Below, in pieces: positions 17,466-26,668 of a stretch of DNA of 64,000 nt. The stretch spans positions 1,798,001 to 1,862,000 of the forward strand of contig NZ_JBLKNW010000001.1 in assembly GCF_051414035.1 (NCBI RefSeq). Reading direction: 5' to 3'. The translations under genes were made by a program, and so were the position numbers. Positions within the stretch are counted from its first letter, which is position 1; the number at the start of each line of letters is the position of its first letter. The DNA is from Halosimplex amylolyticum (GTDB lineage Archaea > Halobacteriota > Halobacteria > Halobacteriales > Haloarculaceae). Under the pieces are notes generated by a model. The model was not told where the DNA came from. It saw only the letters and a list, made by a program, of their open reading frames with translations, and made no database searches.

Positions 17466-19831
17466 TGGAGGTCTCGTACTCGCTCGACGGCCTGACGGTG
17501 GGGGTCGAACAGCTCTGGCCCGCTGCGGTGGCGCCCGTGGCAGTGGCGCTGCTGGCGTACCTGATCTTCCGCGGCGAGGCGGGCACCCGCTCGGCGTCGC
17601 CGCGGAGCCGCCGGCTCCTGTTCGCGAGCCGCGTCCTCGTCGTCGTCCTCCTCGTCGTCGGCGCGATGGGGCCGTACACGGTCCAGACGCGCGAGACGCC
17701 GGGCGAGCCCCGCGTGACGCTGCTGACCGACGAGTCGGCGAGCGTGGGCGTGTTCCCGAACGCGACCGACGACCTCGTCGACGGGATCGAGGGCGCCGGC
17801 GTCCCCGTCACGACGGCGACCGTCGCCAGCGGGAGCGACTCGCGGATCGGCGACGGCATCGCCGCCAACCTCCGGGAGAACGGGACGGTGGTCGTCGTCT
17901 CCGACGGCCAGGTCACCGACGGACGGAGCCTCGCGGCCGCGGCCGAGGACGCCCAGCGGCTCAACGCGACCGTGAGCGCGGTCGAGCTCTTGCCCGAGCG
18001 GACTGAGCGCGCCGTCTCGGTCGCGGGGCCCTCCACCGCCAGCGTCGGCCTCTCGACCGAGTTCGTCGTCTCGCTGTCCGGCGTCGAAGCCGACGACGCC
18101 GCGACGGTCACGGTCGAGATCGACGGCGAGCCGGCCCGCGAAGCGGAGCTGGCGGCCGGCGAGTCGATCGCCGTCGAGCACACCTTCGACTCGGTGGGCG
18201 ACCACCGGGTGACGGCGACGGTCGAGGGCGAGGACGTCTATGAGCGAAACGACGTCTTCTACCACGACGTGCGCGTGGTGGAGAAGCCGAACCTGCTGTA
18301 CGTCTCCGGCGGCGAGTACCCGCTCCGGAGCTACCTGGGGTCGCTGTACAACGTGACGAACGCGACCGCGGTGCCACCGGATCTGGACGACTACGCGGCC
18401 GTGGTCGTCCAGGACACGCCCGCCTCGCGACTGGGGAACGTCAGCGCGCTCCAGGAGCACGTCATCGACGGCGGCGGGCTGGTGACCGTCGGCGGCGACA
18501 ACGCCTACCAGCAGGGCGGCTACGAGGAGTCGGCGATCGCCTCCATGCTCCCGGTTCGGATGGGCAACGCCACCGGCGGCCGGACGAACATCGTGCTGCT
18601 CGTCGACATCTCCGGCAGCGCCGAGGAGGGGCTGTCGACCCAGAAGGGCATCGCGCTCGATGTGCTGGACCAGCTCGGCGACCGCAACCAGGTGGGCGTC
18701 GTCGCGTTCGGCGGCGAGGCCTACCGGATCGCCGACCGCCAGCAGCTCGGCGACGCGCGCGAGGCGATCGGCGAGCGGATCCGCCGCCTCCAGACGACGC
18801 GCGGTGGCACCGACATCGCCAACGGCCTGCTCGGCGCGAGCGACTTGCTCGGGAACAACCCCGGGACGGTCATCCTCCTGAGCGACGGGGCCGACGACGT
18901 CGACCGACCGGCGGCCGTCGCGAACCAGCTCGCTCGCGAGGGCGTCCGCGTGATCACCGTCGGCGCGGGCGACCGCGTCGACGAGAACACCCTCCGGCGG
19001 ATCGCCCAGGAGTCCGGGGGGTCGTACTTCGGCGCCAACGAGACGAGCCGGCTCCGGCTGCTGTTCGGCGGCGCCTCCCGACAGTTCCGCGGCCAGAACC
19101 TCACGATCGTGAAACAGAACACGTTCATCACCTCCGGCGTCACGCTGACGGCCAACCCCTCGAAGGCGAACGAGGTTGCCGTCAAGGCCGGCGCGGACTA
19201 CCAGGTCGCGACCTCCGACGGGACGCCCGCCATCGCCTCCTGGCGGTTCGGTCTCGGTCGCGTCGTCTCGATCACCGCCTACGGCGAGGACGGGAGCCTG
19301 GACGGCCTGCTCGACCGCCCGGACTCGCTCGTCGTGACGAAGTCCGTCAACTACGCCATCGGCGACCCCGGTCGGACCAGGGAGGGGGTGACCGACGTGA
19401 GCGACGCCCGCGTCGGCAGCCGGGCGACGCTCACCTACCGCGGCGACGAGCGCCCCGCCGTCGAGAACGTCAGCTTCCGCCAGATCGGCGAGGGGACCTA
19501 CCGCGGGGAGTTCACGCCGCACGAGGCGGGCTACCGGAGCGTCCTCGACGCGGCCTACGCCGTGAACTACCCGCTCGAATACGCCCGGCTGGGCGTCGAG
19601 CCGCGACTGGAGCGGCTGGTCGACGTGACCGGCGGGCGCGAGTTCGGGCCCGACGAGGGCGCCGAGATCGCCAGGCTCGCCAGGGAGCAGTCCACGCGCG
19701 TCCGTAGCGTGCGCGACGCGTGGGGGTGGCTCGCGCTGCTGGGCGCGTTCGTCGTCTTCTCAACCGAAGTGATCGTCCGGCGAGTTCAAGTGTACCGCGG
19801 CCGCACGTCACTCACGAGTGGTCTCCCATGA
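17465..19831 (+). CDS. Large VWA-domain membrane protein
   Basis: A 788-residue protein starting one base inside the previous stop. Two TM helices lie at about residues 18-38 and 55-75, and one more near 750-770. An exported region contains a degenerate first VWA-like part (RVTLLTDESASVG) and CARDB-like beta sheets. It is followed by a glutamine-amidotransferase-like segment (VTVGGDNAYQQGGYEESAIASMLPV) and a full VWA domain with a MIDAS (LLVDISGSAEEG at about 380, GGTDIANGL, LLSDGADDVDRP). The amidotransferase-like plus VWA order is typical of membrane VWA proteins of MoxR operons. It probably pairs with the BatA-like protein upstream. Confidence 0.85.
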   Translation: MEVSYSLDGLTVGVEQLWPAAVAPVAVALLAYLIFRGEAGTRSASPRSRRLLFASRVLVVVLLVVGAMGPYTVQTRETPGEPRVTLLTDESASVGVFPNATDDLVDGIEGAGVPVTTATVASGSDSRIGDGIAANLRENGTVVVVSDGQVTDGRSLAAAAEDAQRLNATVSAVELLPERTERAVSVAGPSTASVGLSTEFVVSLSGVEADDAATVTVEIDGEPAREAELAAGESIAVEHTFDSVGDHRVTATVEGEDVYERNDVFYHDVRVVEKPNLLYVSGGEYPLRSYLGSLYNVTNATAVPPDLDDYAAVVVQDTPASRLGNVSALQEHVIDGGGLVTVGGDNAYQQGGYEESAIASMLPVRMGNATGGRTNIVLLVDISGSAEEGLSTQKGIALDVLDQLGDRNQVGVVAFGGEAYRIADRQQLGDAREAIGERIRRLQTTRGGTDIANGLLGASDLLGNNPGTVILLSDGADDVDRPAAVANQLAREGVRVITVGAGDRVDENTLRRIAQESGGSYFGANETSRLRLLFGGASRQFRGQNLTIVKQNTFITSGVTLTANPSKANEVAVKAGADYQVATSDGTPAIASWRFGLGRVVSITAYGEDGSLDGLLDRPDSLVVTKSVNYAIGDPGRTREGVTDVSDARVGSRATLTYRGDERPAVENVSFRQIGEGTYRGEFTPHEAGYRSVLDAAYAVNYPLEYARLGVEPRLERLVDVTGGREFGPDEGAEIARLAREQSTRVRSVRDAWGWLALLGAFVVFSTEVIVRRVQVYRGRTSLTSGLP

Positions 19832-20595
19832 GCGCACTCGGGCGTAACATCAGCCTGGGGCTGGTCGCCCTCCTCGTCCTGACGGTCGCCGGCGCAGCGG
19901 GAGCGACGGTGTTCTACCAGGACTCGGCCCAGCAACTCAGGAACCAGAACGACGCCCTCCAGAGCGAGAACGCCCAGCTCTCCGAACAGCTCAACCAGAC
20001 GCGAACCCAGCTGGTTCAGACCCGCGAGCGACTCAACGAGACGCGAACCCGGCTGAACACCCGGACCCGGGACGTCGACCAGGTCGCAGAGGAACTCAAC
20101 CGCACCGAGCGGCAACTGAACAGCACGCAGACGGAGCTGACCCGTACCCGGGCGATGCTCCGCAACTCGCGCGAGAACGTCACCAGGCTCGAAAACCGGG
20201 TCGAGGACCTCGAACAGCAGCGCGACGAACTCCAGACGCAGGTGTCCGACCTCCGGAACCGGCGGGACGACCTCGAGACCACCGTCTCGAACCTGCGGTC
20301 CGAGGTCGACGAACTCGAATCCGACCTGTCTGACGCGCAGGCCCGGATCGACGAGCTCGAGACGCGCGTCGCCGAGCGCGACGTCCGCATCGACCAGCTC
20401 GAGGCGAACGTCACGAGTCTGCAGGACGAGCTCGACCAGAAGGACTCGCGGGTCGGTGAGCTCGAAGATGAAGTCGACCGGCTGGAGTCCCAGCTCGCCG
20501 AGCGTGAGAGTACGATCGAGACGCTGCAATCCGACCTGAACAAGCTCTGCTCACAGTCGGAGAACCGGAACAAGACGACCTGTGAGGGCTACTGA
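19828..20595 (+). CDS. Membrane-anchored coiled-coil protein
   Basis: A 255-residue protein. One N-terminal TM helix (NISLGLVALLVLTVAGAAGATVF, about 6-30) is followed by about 200 residues of continuous coiled coil made of Leu-rich, Arg/Glu/Gln-rich heptads (QLNQTRTQLVQTRERLNETRTRLN and so on). The tail is short and has a Cys pair (LCSQSENRNKTTCEGY). Its ATG overlaps the previous stop (ATGA), and its stop overlaps the next start. It may be an extracytoplasmic spacer or scaffold for the VWA complex. I recognise no enzyme family. Confidence 0.75.
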   Translation: MSALGRNISLGLVALLVLTVAGAAGATVFYQDSAQQLRNQNDALQSENAQLSEQLNQTRTQLVQTRERLNETRTRLNTRTRDVDQVAEELNRTERQLNSTQTELTRTRAMLRNSRENVTRLENRVEDLEQQRDELQTQVSDLRNRRDDLETTVSNLRSEVDELESDLSDAQARIDELETRVAERDVRIDQLEANVTSLQDELDQKDSRVGELEDEVDRLESQLAERESTIETLQSDLNKLCSQSENRNKTTCEGY

Positions 20596-21575
20596 TGAGC
20601 GAGGAACCGGACCAGTCGGCCGATGGTGACGCGGACGACACCCGCGATCGGATGGCCGCGGCGATCGCCGAGATCCGCCGTGAGGGCTGGAAAGCGGCGG
20701 TCGTGACCGGCTTCGTCGACGCGACGGCGGTCTTCCTGGCCGCGAACCTGCTGCTCGCCGTCCTCGAACCCGCGGCGCTCCCCGAGCGGTTCGCGCTGCC
20801 CGCGAGCGTGACCGACCCCGTCGGCGACGCCCTCGGGCGGGATCTGGCGGGACTGGCCGTCCCGGGCTCGGCGACGGTGGCGGCGAACCTGGGCCTGGCC
20901 GCGTTCGCCCTGGTCGTCTGGCTGCGCGTCCGGAAGCCGCTGGTCGAGCAGTTCGAGGCGGTCAACCCCGCGGTCTCGGAGAAACTCAGAACGGCCCGCG
21001 ACGCCGCGGAGGCGGACGCCGACTCGCGGATGGCCCGCCGGCTCTACGCGGAGGTGCTCGCGGACCTGCGGGCGAGTTCCTCCCTCGGGCTGGTGAACGT
21101 CGGGCGACTCGGCGCGGTCGCCGTCGTCATCGCCGCGCTGAGTCTGGCGACGGTGCAGGTGGCGGTCGTCGACGTCGCGCTGCTGGACCGGCCGGAACCG
21201 ACCACCGAGGACAACACCGACGAGGCGCAGAACTACACCGGGCTACTGGACGGCGAGCGGGTCCTCGGCGACCGCGAGGAGGTCTCGGCCGGCGACCAGA
21301 ACCAGACCGCCGAGATCGAGTCGACCGGGGGAGGTCGTGACGTCGACGAGGAGCGCACGTTCCCGGACCGCGAGCGAAGCGGGGGGAGCAGTGGCGGCTC
21401 CGACGGCGTCGACAGCCAGCAGGCGGAGTTCGCGGCCCCCGACCAGGTCGAGGACGCCGAACTCGTCCGCGAGTACAACCGCCAGATCCGGGACGCGGAC
21501 CGCGAGGCGTCGAGCGGCGGCGAATCGAACGACGACGAATCGAACGACGAGGCGAGCGGCGGGGAATCGGGCTGA
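20595..21575 (+). CDS. Membrane protein of the MoxR operon
   Basis: A 326-residue protein with about three hydrophobic segments (FVDATAVFLAANLLLAVL at 35-55, VAANLGLAAFALVVWLRV at 95-112, GAVAVVIAALSLATVQVAVV at 175-195). A charged cytoplasmic loop (about 113-170) contains EKLRTARDAAEADADSRMARRLYAEVLADL. The last 120 residues are acidic and Ser/Gly-rich, with low complexity. I do not recognise the family beyond its place in haloarchaeal MoxR/VWA operons. It overlaps the coiled-coil gene by one base and precedes moxR by 31 bp. Confidence 0.65.
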   Translation: MSEEPDQSADGDADDTRDRMAAAIAEIRREGWKAAVVTGFVDATAVFLAANLLLAVLEPAALPERFALPASVTDPVGDALGRDLAGLAVPGSATVAANLGLAAFALVVWLRVRKPLVEQFEAVNPAVSEKLRTARDAAEADADSRMARRLYAEVLADLRASSSLGLVNVGRLGAVAVVIAALSLATVQVAVVDVALLDRPEPTTEDNTDEAQNYTGLLDGERVLGDREEVSAGDQNQTAEIESTGGGRDVDEERTFPDRERSGGSSGGSDGVDSQQAEFAAPDQVEDAELVREYNRQIRDADREASSGGESNDDESNDEASGGESG

Positions 21576-21606
21576 CGCTGCGAGACGAGCGACCCCTTCG
21601 ATACCT

Positions 21607-22563
<957 letters not shown>

Positions 22564-22566
22564 GCC

Positions 22567-23433
22567 GTGACGATAGATCCCGACTTCCTCGACGAACTCG
22601 ACCGCTTCGACGCGGCGCTGGACCGCGAGACCGCCGCGCTCCGCCAGGGCGAGCAGGAGTCGCCGCGCGTCGGCGAGGGGCTGACCTTCAGCGACTACCG
22701 CCGGTACTCCCCCGGCGACGACACACGCCTCGTCGACTGGAAGCTCTTCGCCCGCACCGAGGAGTACTACATCAAGCAGTTCGAGGAGGAGCGCAACCTC
22801 ACCGTCCACGTCCTGCTCGACGCCAGCGCGTCGATGGACTACGGCGAGGGGCCGGCCCACAAGTTCGAGTACGCCGCCAAGATCGGCCTGGGATTCTGCT
22901 ACCTCACCGCCGAAGAGCACAACGACTTCCGGTTTTCCACGATAGGCGAGCGCGCCGACCGCCTGGACACCGGGCGGTCCAACCGCGGCGAGGTGCTGGC
23001 GCTCATCGACCAGATCAACGAGCTGGATCTAGAGGGAGAGGTCGACTTCGAGACGGTGCTGTCGACCTACGCCGACCAGATCCGGTCGCGGTCGCTCGTG
23101 GTGGTCGTCACGGACTGCCTGGCCGACCCCGAGGCGATCGAATCGGGAGTTTCGGCGCTGGCGCGAAACGACGTGGACGTGCTGGTGGTCCGGGTCGTGG
23201 CCCCGGACGAGCGCGATCCCGACGTCGTCGGGGACGCGCTGTTTGCGGACCCGGAGACCGACACGACCCGGCGGTCGTACTTCAGTCAGTCGCTGGTCGA
23301 GTCGTATCAGTCTCGCCTGGACGCCCACGTCGACGAAGTGAAAAATCGGGTGACGTCGTTAGGGGCCGACCACGTGCTCGTCGATACCGGCGACGAGTAT
23401 TTCGACTCGTTCGCGAGCGTGTGGCTGGGGTGA
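22567..23433 (+). CDS. DUF58 domain protein
   Basis: A 288-residue protein with the DUF58 core GLTFSDYRRYSPGDDTRLVDWKLFARTEEYYIKQFEEERN (about 38-77). A VWA-like segment with a partial MIDAS follows (VLLDASASMDYG, about 82-93). There is no TM segment. DUF58 proteins are regular partners of MoxR. The start is a GTG 3 bp after the moxR stop, and it is the last gene of the operon. The order, with VWA genes first and moxR-DUF58 last, is the reverse of many bacterial bat operons. Confidence 0.9.
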   Translation: MTIDPDFLDELDRFDAALDRETAALRQGEQESPRVGEGLTFSDYRRYSPGDDTRLVDWKLFARTEEYYIKQFEEERNLTVHVLLDASASMDYGEGPAHKFEYAAKIGLGFCYLTAEEHNDFRFSTIGERADRLDTGRSNRGEVLALIDQINELDLEGEVDFETVLSTYADQIRSRSLVVVVTDCLADPEAIESGVSALARNDVDVLVVRVVAPDERDPDVVGDALFADPETDTTRRSYFSQSLVESYQSRLDAHVDEVKNRVTSLGADHVLVDTGDEYFDSFASVWLG

Positions 23434-23466
23434 GCGTGACGCCAGACTGTCGAATCCGTCGGTCGG

Positions 23467-24018
23467 TTACGGGAGGTGTTCGCAGGCGACGCCGTCGCCG
23501 TCACCGTCCAGCCCGTGTGCCCCGTTCGACTCCTCGTGGACCTCCTGTGCGGCCCGCTGCGACGAGAAGTCGTCGCAGTCGTAGTCACCGCTGTATTCGG
23601 ACGACCCGCCGGACGGCTCGGAACGGCCCGTCTCCGTGGGCTCCGGAGGGGCCTCGGCCGTCTCGGTTCCGAGCGGATTCTCGACGTGCGTGGGGAGAGT
23701 GTCACCGGATTCGAGAACGGCGCCAGCGCCGCCGACAGCCGCGACGACGAGCACGAACGCGACGACTCCGCGACCGGGACTCCCGAGAAAACTGAGCGCA
23801 CTGCCGAGCAGCGCCCCGGCCGTGATGGCGAGATGCGAACCGGCCGAAACGAGGTTCCACTGGACGAGGACACCCGCGAACTGCCAGAGAGAGAACGCGG
23901 CGACTCCGAGTCCGACCACGGTGAGGACGTTCTTCACACGCGTGAGAGTGAGGACGAGGACTATCCACAGCACGCTGAAGAAGTTCCGCCGGAACCGCCG
24001 CCACGAGTTACTGGCCAT
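23467..24018 (-). CDS. Membrane protein with C-terminal Excalibur calcium-binding motif
   Basis: A 183-residue protein. Two or three hydrophobic segments are visible (FFSVLWIVLVLTLT at 13-27, VLTVVGLGVAAFSLWQF at 31-50, and two further segments from 60 to 105). A Pro/Thr/Glu linker follows, then the Excalibur motif YDCDDFSSQRAAQ ... LDGDGDGVACE at about 145-181. The DxDxDGxxCE core probably binds calcium, and two cysteines can pair. It is convergent with the DUF58 operon and stands alone. Confidence 0.8.
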   Translation of the reverse strand: MASNSWRRFRRNFFSVLWIVLVLTLTRVKNVLTVVGLGVAAFSLWQFAGVLVQWNLVSAGSHLAITAGALLGSALSFLGSPGRGVVAFVLVVAAVGGAGAVLESGDTLPTHVENPLGTETAEAPPEPTETGRSEPSGGSSEYSGDYDCDDFSSQRAAQEVHEESNGAHGLDGDGDGVACEHLP

Positions 24019-24195
24019 CTACTTGCTATGCCACTCTGGTCTACGCACATAATCTCTCGTGTTCCAGCGCCGCAGTAGACGACGTGTCGAACCGGTGCCG
24101 GGGATCTCGAGTCTCGCCGACCCGGACACGTCACGTATGCGACTGGGAAGCCACTGGCAAGTGATGATTTACAGCCATGTTCCGTACCGTCGGCC

Positions 24196-24579
24196 ATGCT
24201 CTCGTCCGAAGAGTTGACCGAACTCGAATCCGAACTCGTCAGCGTCTGCCGGACCGCGATCGGCGACGACATCCGTAGCATCACGTACTTCACCGTCGAC
24301 GACTACGAACAGCTCTATCTCCGGAGCGACCTCGAACAGGACGCGAACCTGGAACCGTTCGTCGCCAACGAACGACTGGGGTTCACCTCTCAACAGACCT
24401 ACGAGGAGACGGAACTCGGCGAGTACAAGTTCAACATCCGCGTCTTCGAGTGGGGAACGATCACGAGGACGATCGTCGGCGACCTCGGCGTGTTCGTGAC
24501 GACGGATCCGCTCAAACTCGACGAATTCTCTGAGGTAGACCAGTCGATCAGAACGGTTCTCGAAGAGTTTACCGGCTGA
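24196..24579 (+). CDS. Conserved haloarchaeal protein, unknown function
   Basis: A 127-residue acidic alpha/beta protein (IRSITYFTVDDYEQLYLRSDLEQDANL ... GVFVTTDPLKLDEF). It has no signal, membrane segment or catalytic motif. The composition and the YxVDDYxQLYLR motif fit a haloarchaeal small family often found singly near signalling genes, but I cannot name the function. It is the last chromosomal gene before the provirus. Confidence 0.7.
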   Translation: MLSSEELTELESELVSVCRTAIGDDIRSITYFTVDDYEQLYLRSDLEQDANLEPFVANERLGFTSQQTYEETELGEYKFNIRVFEWGTITRTIVGDLGVFVTTDPLKLDEFSEVDQSIRTVLEEFTG

Positions 24580-24661
24580 GCGGGACGTGCGCCGACGAAA
24601 CACGGACGTAACTCCGGGAACGATGTAGCGGTGATCTGGAGACGGTGGTGATGTGCACCCG

Positions 24662-24718
24662 ATTTGATCCGGTCGCTCGCTTCGCTCGCGCTGTGCCTTC
24701 CCTGGTTCGAATCCCGCC
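24662..24718. repeat. Inverted repeat with T-arm-like ends beside attL
   Basis: GATTTGATCC at the left and GGTTCGAATC at the right form an imperfect inverted repeat of a tRNA T-arm-like sequence. Between them is a short inner palindrome (CGCTCGCTTCGCTCGCG). It lies about 70 bp outside the att core. Elements of the same build occur after tRNA-Val and tRNA-Lys in this window. The rest of 24580-24787 has no recognisable gene. Confidence 0.5.
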
Positions 24719-24787
24719 GAGACGTCCGTCACGCCTCACGAGTGACGAGCACACGAGGTGCTCGCCGTCGTGGTTCGGCGCAGAAAG

Positions 24788-24802
24788 ATGGGGTCGGAGG
24801 GA
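24788..24802. other. attL core of the provirus
   Basis: The 15 bases ATGGGGTCGGAGGGA here are identical to 38340-38354, which contains the 3' end of the tRNA-Trp gene. This copy has no tRNA attached, lies 43 bp from the end of the integrase gene, and marks the integrase-side boundary of the provirus. The true crossover core may be slightly longer with mismatches. Confidence 0.85.
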
Positions 24803-24844
24803 CCAGTCTTCCGGCGATTTCGCCATACGGTAGGGCGTGAGGCA

Positions 24845-25909
24845 TCAGTTTTCATCGTTACCCCCAGTAGAAAGTGAAAGGTTTCCGAGGTACTTCCGGC
24901 GGCGTTCTTCGAGTCGCTGGTCACCCGTCGCCACGTCGTAGTGGCGGCGGATCACGTCGGGGGAGGAGTTCACCCGCTCGGCCACTTCCTCAATAGGGAT
25001 GCCGCAGTTCAGCTGCCACGTGATCGAGCCGGTGCGTATCTGGTGAGGCGACCGCGACGAAGGGCACTGACTCGCGTAGTTCCGGCGGCGGTATTTGCAC
25101 GTCTCGCGGTTGCGGTCGTGCGGGCACCTCTGATACAGGCAGGGCTGTGTCCCGAGGTACGACCACGCCCGGATGGTCGTATCGGACGGACGGCCCTGCC
25201 GACAGGAGAACAGCGGTTTCCGACCGTGGTCGTCGCGCTTGTCGACCCGTTCGCGGGCAATGTACTCGTCGAGGACGACACTAACCGCCGCCGGGATGCC
25301 GACCGGACGCTCACCGTTGTTCCCGTTCTTCAGCCGGGTACCGGAGTCGGGGCGGTTAACGAACCGGAGCGTCCCGGTGTCGCTCTCGTAGTCGTCAAGG
25401 TCGAGCGCGAGCGCACCGCTCATCCGACAGCCGGTGAACCAGAGGACTTCCAGGAGCGCGTGCTGCGGGCTGGCCCGGAACTCCATCGAATCGCGGTAGA
25501 AGTCGATCAGTCGAGTGCCGTCCTCGGGGGCGAGTTTCTTTTCGCTCTGTTCGTCTGCCTCGGAGAGTTCCGGGATGGGAACCTTGTCTTCGAGATCGTC
25601 GTCGACCGCACCGATCCGTTCGAGGTAGCCGAGCAGCTGCTTCACCGACATCATCTTGCCCTTCACTGTGACCGGCGCGTCCTCGGTGAGGCTCCGGCGG
25701 TACTCGTCCAGGAGCCAGCCGGAGAGGTCACCGACGCGCTCGATGCCGCGCTCGTCGCACCACTCGCAGAATCGAGCGAGTCGGTTTGCGTAGCTGCGGA
25801 CCGTTGCGTCGGTCGAGTCCATCCGGCATTCGTCCAGGAAGCGATCGCGGGCTTCCCACACGGAGAGGTCCGCTGGGGAACCCGGCGCGGGCGCGGTCTC
25901 CGGAGTCAC
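24845..25909 (-). CDS. Tyrosine recombinase (SNJ2-type integrase)
   Basis: A 354-residue integrase with an N-terminal SAM-like domain (about 15-105: RFLDECRMDSTDATVRSYANRLARFCEW) and a C-terminal catalytic domain. Visible catalytic residues are Arg162 (FTGCRMSGAL), His289-x2-Arg292 (SPHQIRTG) and Tyr324 (IRRHYD). Between them is an unusual Cys/His cluster (C257, C262, H264, C271, C282), probably a zinc-binding insert. It starts with a GTG inside the stop of the zinc-ribbon gene (GTGA), so translation is coupled. It probably recombines the 15-bp core at tRNA-Trp. The SNJ2-type assignment is from layout and catalytic domain build, not from alignment. Confidence 0.9.
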   Translation of the reverse strand: MTPETAPAPGSPADLSVWEARDRFLDECRMDSTDATVRSYANRLARFCEWCDERGIERVGDLSGWLLDEYRRSLTEDAPVTVKGKMMSVKQLLGYLERIGAVDDDLEDKVPIPELSEADEQSEKKLAPEDGTRLIDFYRDSMEFRASPQHALLEVLWFTGCRMSGALALDLDDYESDTGTLRFVNRPDSGTRLKNGNNGERPVGIPAAVSVVLDEYIARERVDKRDDHGRKPLFSCRQGRPSDTTIRAWSYLGTQPCLYQRCPHDRNRETCKYRRRNYASQCPSSRSPHQIRTGSITWQLNCGIPIEEVAERVNSSPDVIRRHYDVATGDQRLEERRRKYLGNLSLSTGGNDEN

Positions 25910-26085
25910 ATCGATCCCTCCGACAGCGCCATCATCCGGTTACAGTTCGGGCAGGGCTTCGAGGTCTGGAGGGACGCCGCTGCGGTGTAACTGTTGCAGT
26001 TCTCCGTGTGTCCGCAGTCGGGACAGCGGAGTTTTGACTGTTCATCTGGCCATCTTGAGACCGAGCCTTGCGGGGTACTTGCCAT
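25906..26085 (-). CDS. Zinc-ribbon partner of the integrase
   Basis: A 59-residue protein with CPDC (residues 21-24) and CPNC (45-48), a classic zinc ribbon. Its stop overlaps the integrase start by 4 bp. In the temperate virus SNJ2 the integrase is encoded with small proteins that modulate integration and excision; this protein is a candidate for that role. The promoter is the TTAGC-rich region that it shares with the ribbon-helix-helix gene. Confidence 0.75.
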   Translation of the reverse strand: MASTPQGSVSRWPDEQSKLRCPDCGHTENCNSYTAAASLQTSKPCPNCNRMMALSEGSM

Positions 26086-26090
26086 ACAGT

Positions 26091-26189
26091 GTTGCTAATT
26101 TAGCTTGGTGCTAATAAATCTTTAGCATATTAGCTTGTTAGCAACGAAGCAACTCAGGAATTAACTGGCTGGCAGGTAACCAATTTAGC
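26091..26189. promoter_or_regulatory. Divergent control region with seven TTAGC/GCTAA sites
   Basis: Between the integrase operon and the ribbon-helix-helix gene the pentamer TTAGC or its complement occurs at 26094, 26100, 26110, 26122, 26130, 26138 and 26185. The outer pair extends to a perfect inverted repeat GTTGCTAA (26091-26098) and TTAGCAAC (26138-26145). The last site lies 3 bp before the regulator's ATG. The region is A/T-rich and would hold both promoters. Such arrays of short sites are typical for ribbon-helix-helix repressors, so autoregulation and control of the integrase are likely (inference). Confidence 0.65.
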
Positions 26190-26192
26190 AAG

Positions 26193-26408
26193 ATGGCACA
26201 GCCCAGCTTCAGTATGGAACAGGAGTTGTTAGACGAACTCGATAGTACACTCAGCTACGGTGATTCCCGGTCTGAATGGGTGAGGGACGCGATCAAGCTG
26301 AAGCTGGGAATTCTTGAGGAGATGGAGGAAAATGAAGTGGAAATGACAGAGGAAGAACGCCGAGAATTCGTTTTCGAAGCAGTTCGATCTGCGCTTGAAG
26401 AGCAGTGA
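26193..26408 (+). CDS. Ribbon-helix-helix (CopG/NikR-like) regulator
   Basis: A 71-residue protein. The N-terminal strand FSMEQELLDELDS is followed by the two helices of a ribbon-helix-helix fold (SRSEWVRDAIKLKLGI). The C-terminal half is a very acidic helix (EEMEENEVEMTEEERREFVFEAV), probably for dimer or effector contacts. It faces the integrase operon across a set of repeated TTAGC sites and is a candidate switch between the integrated and replicating states. Confidence 0.85.
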   Translation: MAQPSFSMEQELLDELDSTLSYGDSRSEWVRDAIKLKLGILEEMEENEVEMTEEERREFVFEAVRSALEEQ

Positions 26409-26415
26409 CCTAATT

Positions 26416-26574
26416 TTAGACGGGCCTGTACTCGGGTGAGACTCTCTCGACGGGCTCCTCGATCTTCCTGCCGCACGCCACGCACTGAAGTCCAATTCTA
26501 CTCTCTGGGAGGGTCACTTTCCGAACCGGGGCTTCACACCCATCAGGGCAACTGATCCACTCGTCCAACATCAT
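26416..26574 (-). CDS. Mini zinc-finger protein
   Basis: A 52-residue protein with Cys9, Cys13, Cys31 and Cys34 (CPDGC ... CVAC), enough for one zinc site. It ends 7 bp from the end of the ribbon-helix-helix gene, on the opposite strand. A second in-frame ATG is 3 bp downstream. The function is unknown, but such mini zinc proteins are common in haloarchaeal viruses and plasmids. Confidence 0.6.
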   Translation of the reverse strand: MMLDEWISCPDGCEAPVRKVTLPESRIGLQCVACGRKIEEPVERVSPEYRPV

Positions 26575-26668
26575 GCACCGTGACCAATACGGAGGGGAAG
26601 TAAAAGATAGCCAGCCTACAGTAGAGTGAAAGTGAAAGTATAACTCAAACGCCGCTTGTCAAAGTGAT

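Noticed and set aside
17438..19522. Minus-strand frame of 694 codons opposite the large VWA gene
   Set aside because: The VWA gene on the plus strand has MIDAS motifs and operon overlaps; the antisense frame has neither.
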